This document shows, piece after piece, positions 53,625 to 64,000 of a DNA stretch of 64,000 nucleotides. Under the pieces are notes generated by a model that saw only the letters and a program-made list of their open reading frames with translations, was not told the DNA's origin and made no database searches. The translations under genes were made by a program, and so were the position numbers. This DNA is from Shinella sp. PSBB067 (GTDB lineage Bacteria; Pseudomonadota; Alphaproteobacteria; Rhizobiales; Rhizobiaceae), in assembly GCF_016839145.1 (NCBI RefSeq), contig NZ_CP069303.1, positions 1,116,001 to 1,180,000 of the forward strand, in the 5' to 3' direction. Position 1 is the first letter of the stretch, and each line of letters starts with the position of its first letter.

Positions 53625-54281
53625 ATGAAGGCTCTTTTCCGCGCGGCGCGCACGGCGCTCGCCCTTTCGATGATGGCGGCGATTCTGCCGGCCGGCCCCG
53701 CGGCGGCCGAGGATTCGCTCGTCATCTGGTCGCCGACGAAGGTCTCGCCATATTCCTACCGCCTGCGCACGGGCGCCAGGGCGCCGGCCGGCAATCCGGT
53801 GAGCGCCGGAGTGGATTTTTCCCTTACCGCGTCATCGACGGGCCGGATCCGCAATACACGCGACAATGCGCGGCTCTGGGCCGAGATGCGCGGGCAGGGG
53901 CGTTCCGGCGCCGAAAGGAGTGTCGTGGCGGGCTACAATCCGGTGACGGGCCGCGTCTCGGCCAATGCCGGCGTGACGCACCGCTGGATGGCATCCCGCT
54001 CGGTCGATGTCGTGCTCGCCCCCTCGCTGTCGGCGGACACGCCCATGCGCCGGGGCGGTCGCGGTTCGGTCCGTGTGACGCAGAAGGCGCAGGTGCAGGC
54101 GCTTGCGACCGGCACGGCCTTCGTCGCCTCGGGCACCGCTGCCAGCGGCGAGCGCGGCATCGGTGCCGAGATGTCCGTCGAGCAGCGGCTCTTCCGCTGC
54201 CTCGACCTCACGGCGTCCGTGCGGCGGCGGGAGGCGGGCCTGACGGGCGCACTGAAGGCGCGGCTGCGCGTGACGTGGTAG
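53625..54281 (+). CDS. Secreted hypothetical protein (218 aa)
   Basis: Unrecognised exported protein. Signal peptide with ARTALALSMMAAILPAGPAAAE; mature part rich in alternating polar/hydrophobic residues (AGVDFSLTASSTGRI, VDVVLAPSLSADTPM, LTASVRRREAGLTGALKARLRVTW) typical of a beta-barrel or beta-sandwich and ending in an aromatic residue (W), as outer-membrane proteins often do. ATG at 53625 is chosen for the signal peptide; the upstream frame is not protein-like. It separates tuf from tRNA-Trp. Confidence 0.75.
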   Translation: MKALFRAARTALALSMMAAILPAGPAAAEDSLVIWSPTKVSPYSYRLRTGARAPAGNPVSAGVDFSLTASSTGRIRNTRDNARLWAEMRGQGRSGAERSVVAGYNPVTGRVSANAGVTHRWMASRSVDVVLAPSLSADTPMRRGGRGSVRVTQKAQVQALATGTAFVASGTAASGERGIGAEMSVEQRLFRCLDLTASVRRREAGLTGALKARLRVTW

Positions 54282-54418
54282 AGCGCCGTGGGGAAGGGGG
54301 CGGGACCGGCCTAAGCTGTGAAAAAATCTCGTGTTCGGGCTTGCCAAGTCGGTTCGTGCGCCGTAAAGACGCCATGCCTTGCCGGCATAGGCGTTTCGCC
54401 AGGACGCGGCAAGCATCT

Positions 54419-54494
<76 letters not shown>

Positions 54495-54686
54495 TTTCCT
54501 GCCGGACAGCGCGGACCACTTGCAGCGACGGCGGCGATGGCATGGCGGCGTTACGCCGCCTAAATTCGCGAAAAGCCCGGTTGCCTCTTGTGAAAAAGGG
54601 AATCGGGCTTTATGTAGGGCAAAACAGACACGCGGTGCGTGGGGCTGAGAGTTCAGCTTTACGCGCCGTAATGGCGTGGACATTCA

Positions 54687-54887
54687 ATGGCATCGAAAAC
54701 GAATCCGATCGCGTTTCTGCAGCAGGTGCGCTCCGAGACGGCGAAAGTGACTTGGCCTTCGCGGCGCGAGACGATGATCTCGACCGTCATGGTCTTCATC
54801 ATGGTCTTCCTTGCCGCGGTGTTCTTCTTCGCTGCGGACTGGCTGATGGGCTGGCTGATTGCCCTCGTCCTCAGCGCTGGCGCTTGA
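54687..54887 (+). CDS. secE: Preprotein translocase subunit SecE
   Basis: Essential small subunit of the SecYEG channel. The 66-residue single-span protein has the conserved cytosolic helix FLQQVRSETAKVTWPSRRETM and a membrane span VMVFIMVFLAAVFFFAADWLMGWL. Short single-TM form, normal in alphaproteobacteria. nusG starts 16 bases later. Confidence 0.95.
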   Translation: MASKTNPIAFLQQVRSETAKVTWPSRRETMISTVMVFIMVFLAAVFFFAADWLMGWLIALVLSAGA

Positions 54888-54903
54888 TCGGTTGGAGATG
54901 AAC

Positions 54904-55434
54904 ATGGCTTCGCGTTGGTACATCGTCCACGCCTATTCGAACTTCGAGAAGAAGGTCGCCGAAGATATCGAGAACAAGGCCCGCCAGAAGGGTCTCGATC
55001 ATCTCTTCGAAAAGATCCTGGTGCCGACCGAGAAGGTCGTCGAGGTGCGTCGCGGCCGCAAGGTCGACTCCGAGCGCAAGTTCTTCCCCGGCTACGTGCT
55101 GGTGCGGGCGAACCTGACCGACGAGGCGTACCACCTCATCAAGAATACGCCGAAGGTCACGGGCTTCCTCGGTTCCGACAACAAGCCGGTTCCGATTCCG
55201 GACAGTGAGGCAGAGCGCATCCTGTCGCAGGTCCAGGACGGTGTGGATCGTCCGAAGCCTTCGGTCTCCTTCGAGATCGGCGAGCAGGTTCGCGTTTCCG
55301 ACGGTCCGTTCGCCTCGTTCAACGGTATCGTCCAGGACGTCGACGAGGAGCGTTCGCGCCTCAAGGTGGAAGTGTCGATCTTCGGTCGCGCCACGCCGGT
55401 CGAGCTGGAATACGCCCAGGTCGAGAAAATCTGA
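54904..55434 (+). CDS. nusG: Transcription termination/antitermination protein NusG
   Basis: Binds RNA polymerase and links it with Rho and the ribosome. The 176-residue protein has the NGN domain (RWYIVHAYSNFEKKVAEDIE) and the C-terminal KOW domain (GPFASFNGIVQDVDEERSRLKVEVSIFGRATPVELE). ATG 54904 gives the usual MASRWYIV; an in-frame ATG at 54898 is two codons upstream. Ribosome site TTGGAGATG. Confidence 0.97.
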   Translation: MASRWYIVHAYSNFEKKVAEDIENKARQKGLDHLFEKILVPTEKVVEVRRGRKVDSERKFFPGYVLVRANLTDEAYHLIKNTPKVTGFLGSDNKPVPIPDSEAERILSQVQDGVDRPKPSVSFEIGEQVRVSDGPFASFNGIVQDVDEERSRLKVEVSIFGRATPVELEYAQVEKI

Positions 55435-55632
55435 TTTCGGCGGCGTCCTTCGGGCGCTGCTCTTTGAAATCCAATCTTCGCTGAAGGTTGGTGGCGGAGG
55501 TTTCCGCCGATCGCGTGGAAGGGAAGGCGGCCTTTAGCCGGGCGTCCGGACCGCACCACGCAACCGCAGCCGCCGGTCTTCGGATCGGCATCGAGGGCCG
55601 GGCAACCGGCCGCATTCTGAAAGGCAGAGAAA

Positions 55633-56064
55633 ATGGCTAAGAAAGTTGCAGGCCAGCTCAAGCTTCAGGTCAAGGCAGGATCGGCGAACCCGTCCCCGCC
55701 GATCGGCCCGGCGCTTGGTCAGCGTGGCATTAACATCATGGAATTCTGCAAGTCGTTCAACGCGGCGACGCAGGAAATGGAAAAGGGTATGCCGATCCCG
55801 GTCGTCATCACCTATTACCAGGACAAGTCCTTCACGTTTGTGATGAAGCAGCCGCCGGTGACCTACTTCCTCAAGAAGGAAGCCAAGATCACCTCCGGCT
55901 CCAAGACCCCGGGCAAGGGCGCGACGGTCGGCAAGCTCACCAAGGCTCAGATCAAGTCGATCGCCGAAGCCAAGATGAAGGATCTCAACGCCGCCGATAT
56001 CGAAGGCGCGATGGCAATGGTCGAGGGCTCCGCCCGCGCCATGGGCCTGGAAGTGGTAGGTTGA
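55633..56064 (+). CDS. rplK: 50S ribosomal protein L11
   Basis: The 143-residue L11 has the factor-binding N-terminal domain ([40 protein letters not shown]) and the C-terminal rRNA-binding domain ([36 protein letters not shown]). The 198-base gap after nusG is GC-rich with no gene. rplA follows two bases after its stop. Confidence 0.98.
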   Translation: MAKKVAGQLKLQVKAGSANPSPPIGPALGQRGINIMEFCKSFNAATQEMEKGMPIPVVITYYQDKSFTFVMKQPPVTYFLKKEAKITSGSKTPGKGATVGKLTKAQIKSIAEAKMKDLNAADIEGAMAMVEGSARAMGLEVVG

Positions 56065-56066
56065 TC

Positions 56067-56759
56067 ATGGCCAAGATTGCAAAGCGCATCCAGAAGATCC
56101 GTGAAGGCATCGACCCGACCAAGCTCGTTGCCCTGTCGGACGCCATCGCCCTCGTCAAGGAGCGTGCGACCGCCAAGTTCGACGAAACCGTCGAAGTCGC
56201 CATGAACCTCGGCGTCGACCCGCGTCACGCAGACCAGATGGTCCGCGGCGTCGTCAACCTGCCGAACGGCACGGGCCGCGACGTTCGCGTCGCCGTCTTC
56301 GCTCGCGGCACCAAGGCTGACGAAGCCAAGGCCGCCGGTGCTGACATCGTCGGCGCCGAAGACCTCGTCGAGATCGTCCAGGGCGGCAAGATCGACTTCG
56401 ATCGCTGCATCGCGACCCCTGACATGATGCCGCTCGTCGGCCGCCTCGGCAAGGTTCTCGGCCCGCGCGGCATGATGCCGAACCCGAAGGTCGGCACCGT
56501 GACCATGGACGTTGCCGGCGCCGTCAAGGCGTCCAAGGGCGGCGCTGTCGAGTTCCGCGTCGAGAAGGCTGGTATCATCCATGCCGGCATCGGCAAGGCT
56601 TCCTTCGACGCCAAGGCTCTGGAAGAGAACATCAAGGCCTTCGCCGACGCCGTCATCAAGGCGAAGCCGGCCGGCGCCAAGGGCAACTACGTCAAGCGCG
56701 TTGCCATCTCTTCGACGATGGGTCCGGGCGTCAAGATCGATCCGGCGACCGTCGCCTGA
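56067..56759 (+). CDS. rplA: 50S ribosomal protein L1
   Basis: L1-stalk protein, 230 residues: [40 protein letters not shown], the signature [24 protein letters not shown], and [32 protein letters not shown] 56067 lies two bases after the rplK stop; an alternative in-frame TTG overlaps rplK. L1 represses its own operon in many bacteria. Confidence 0.98.
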   Translation: MAKIAKRIQKIREGIDPTKLVALSDAIALVKERATAKFDETVEVAMNLGVDPRHADQMVRGVVNLPNGTGRDVRVAVFARGTKADEAKAAGADIVGAEDLVEIVQGGKIDFDRCIATPDMMPLVGRLGKVLGPRGMMPNPKVGTVTMDVAGAVKASKGGAVEFRVEKAGIIHAGIGKASFDAKALEENIKAFADAVIKAKPAGAKGNYVKRVAISSTMGPGVKIDPATVA

Positions 56760-56767
56760 TGCATTCC

Positions 56768-56820
56768 GGTCCGGCTTGCCGGACCGCAACAGAATTCCCG
56801 GCCCATCCGGCCGGGAATTT
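56768..56820 (+). terminator. Two hairpins after rplA
   Basis: GGTCCGGC/GCCGGACC (56768-56785) followed by AATTCCCGGCC/GGCCGGGAATT (56793-56819), an 11-bp perfect stem. Only a weak T run follows, so this may be an attenuator or partial terminator between the L11-L1 and L10-L12 units. Confidence 0.7.
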
Positions 56821-56832
56821 CCGGGGCAACCC

Positions 56833-57090
56833 GGAACTCCTGTCCGAGATTGCAGGTGGTTAGACCTTAATCACGTTGCCTGCATGAGACGGGTGAGACC
56901 TGGATTTCACTCAGCGTCGGATGACGCGGAATTCGGTTCGAACCTACCTTGCCTGTGCCGCGGCTCCAAGCCGAGCGCGGGGGGACAGGATCCTCGAGCG
57001 TCGCTCGGGATCTTCTTTTAAAGCGGATCCCTGGCGGCAAAGGCAAACCCGGCAGGTCCCGTGAGAACTCACGGTCCTGTCAACTGGAGA
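56833..57090 (+). promoter_or_regulatory. Probable rplJ (L10) leader
   Basis: About 260 bases before rplJ without a reading frame and rich in pairing segments: GCAGG at about 56853-56857 with CCTGC near 56879-56883, and further inverted repeats, including GTGAGAACTCAC close to the gene. In many bacteria the L10(L12)4 complex binds a leader in this position to repress translation. I see the position and pairing potential but did not confirm the L10-binding kink-turn. Confidence 0.5.
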
Positions 57091-57096
57091 TAGGCA

Positions 57097-57615
57097 GTGG
57101 AAAGAGCGGAAAAACGCGAATTCGTCACGGAGCTGAATGAAGTCTTCAAGGCTTCCGGTTCGGTTGTCGTGGCCCGCTATGCCGGCATCACCGTTGCACA
57201 GATGAACGATCTTCGTACGAAGATGCGTGCAGCTGGCGGTACCGTCAAAGTCGCGAAGAACCGCCTGGCCAAAATTGCCCTTCAGGGTACGGAGTCGGAA
57301 GGGATGTCTGATCTCTTCCAGGGTCAGACGCTCATTGCATACGCAAATGATCCGATGATCGCTCCGAAGGTAGCCATGGATTTCGCCAAGACCAACGACA
57401 AGCTCGTTGTCCTCGGCGGCGCCATGGGTGCGACCACGCTCGACGCAGAAGCAGTCAAGTCGCTTGCGACCCTGCCTTCGCTCGACGAGCTGCGTGCAAA
57501 GCTCCTGGGCCTCATTGCAGCCCCGGCAACGCGCGTCGCCACGGTCGTTGCAGCACCGGCAAGCCAGCTTGCCCGCGTGTTCGCAGCCTACGCCAAGAAG
57601 GACGAAGCCGCGTAA
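57097..57615 (+). CDS. rplJ: 50S ribosomal protein L10
   Basis: Base of the L12 stalk. The 172-residue protein has [62 protein letters not shown] and a C-terminal helix for L12 dimers ([28 protein letters not shown]). The start codon is GTG 57097, preceded by CTGGAGATAG. Confidence 0.97.
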   Translation: MERAEKREFVTELNEVFKASGSVVVARYAGITVAQMNDLRTKMRAAGGTVKVAKNRLAKIALQGTESEGMSDLFQGQTLIAYANDPMIAPKVAMDFAKTNDKLVVLGGAMGATTLDAEAVKSLATLPSLDELRAKLLGLIAAPATRVATVVAAPASQLARVFAAYAKKDEAA

Positions 57616-57675
57616 GGCGGTTTTTCGCTGTAAATCAAACACACCAGTTCGAACCGAACAAAAGGACTTAAGAAA

Positions 57676-58053
<378 letters not shown>

Positions 58054-58065
58054 TACCGGAATGCG

Positions 58066-58093
58066 GTGGGAGAGGGTTTCGACCCTCTCCCAC
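58066..58093 (+). terminator. Perfect 12-bp hairpin after rplL
   Basis: GTGGGAGAGGGT-TTCG-ACCCTCTCCCAC, a UUCG-capped stem thirteen bases past the rplL stop, not followed by a T tract. It may be an attenuator or an RNA-processing site. Confidence 0.85.
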
Positions 58094-58113
58094 TGGTCCT
58101 TTCCGCTGAACTG

Positions 58114-58150
58114 ATTACCCAAAAGCCGGGAAAAACGGCTTTTGGGTAAT
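58114..58150 (+). terminator. Perfect 15-bp hairpin between rplL and rpoB
   Basis: ATTACCCAAAAGCCG pairs perfectly with CGGCTTTTGGGTAAT across a 7-base loop. No T run follows, so a transcript-processing site, like the RNase III site between rplL and rpoB in E. coli, is as likely as termination. Confidence 0.85.
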
Positions 58151-58309
58151 GGGTTCTTCAAGAGGATGGTCTTCTACCCAGGCGATCGGGCAATCCGGCC
58201 CGTGGCTTAGGCGGTGAGACGAGTTTGAACCAACCCATTGGTCGACGGGATCGACTGGCCAGCGAACCCCGTCCGTTGCAGGCCCGGATGCAGATTTGAA
58301 GGAGCGACG

Positions 58310-62449
<4,140 letters not shown>

Positions 62450-62458
62450 GCCTGATCT

Positions 62459-62484
62459 GGTGCGCGCCTTGTGGGGCGCGCACC
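62459..62484 (+). terminator. Hairpin between rpoB and rpoC
   Basis: GGTGCGCGCC-TTGTGG-GGCGCGCACC, a 10-bp perfect stem 10 bases after the rpoB stop without a T tract. rpoC needs to be transcribed through it, so processing or partial attenuation is more likely than termination. Confidence 0.7.
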
Positions 62485-62571
62485 GTTACCGCCTCCGCCG
62501 GTCGGCGAGGGGCGGCTCATCCGTTTCAGGCAGCCTTGCGGCACCCGGGTATCGCCGCAATTGGTTGCTAG

Positions 62572-64000
<1,429 letters not shown>

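Overview
The window is a GC-rich alphaproteobacterial core chromosome segment, most likely from Rhizobiaceae (Rhizobium/Ensifer/Shinella type). Supporting signs are the divK-pleD pair, an RNase E whose S1 domain is split by a long acidic insert, the NDUFA12-type complex I subunit, the pyrB gene next to a dihydroorotase-like gene without metal ligands, an alphaproteobacterial LexA box (GTTC-N7-GTTC), and several families of palindromic intergenic repeats typical of rhizobia. There is no rRNA operon, CRISPR array, intact insertion sequence or complete prophage.

Layout. 1-2441: end of divK, pleD, a probable structured small RNA, and rpmG. 2536-10213: a minus-strand run of MFS transporter, Nudix hydrolase, DUF983 protein, RNase R and topoisomerase I. 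10473-14832: small hypothetical gene, dprA, plsY, dihydroorotase-like pyrC and pyrB. 15005-19781: aidB, an AEC permease, two coupled small membrane genes, ruvX, a PhnA-domain protein and a UPF0173 hydrolase. 19989-26840: gatC-gatA and gatB, separated by about 3 kb holding a GNAT gene, yjhX and a redox unit (Rrf2 regulator, thioredoxin-reductase-like protein). 26992-31956: NDUFA12, DUF2155, then aat, accC, accB, aroQ and a DsbA-like protein. 32180-37131: a frameshifted aminotransferase, an SDR and RNase E. 37765-44684: amidase amiC, PBP1a, prfB with its programmed frameshift, a secreted protein and NAD kinase.

44879-48570 is the most accessory part. It has two tiny overlapping genes behind a promoter that carries a perfect alphaproteobacterial SOS box, a possible 41-residue membrane peptide, a secreted small protein, and a low-GC glycosyltransferase/FkbM methyltransferase pair lying on the 3' side of a tRNA-Thr gene. 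From 48623 come a LysR/azoreductase divergent pair and rlmB.

51524-64000 is the translation/transcription superoperon region: tRNA-Tyr, tRNA-Gly, tuf (its 3' end amplified as a 108-bp tandem repeat), a secreted protein, tRNA-Trp, secE, nusG, rplK, rplA, rplJ, rplL, rpoB and the start of rpoC. Most genes are housekeeping. The points that most deserve a second look are the SOS-controlled microgene pair, the tuf tandem repeat, the pleD-rpmG RNA candidate, the apparently leaderless Rrf2 gene with its operator, the non-catalytic PyrC-like protein and the aminotransferase frameshift.
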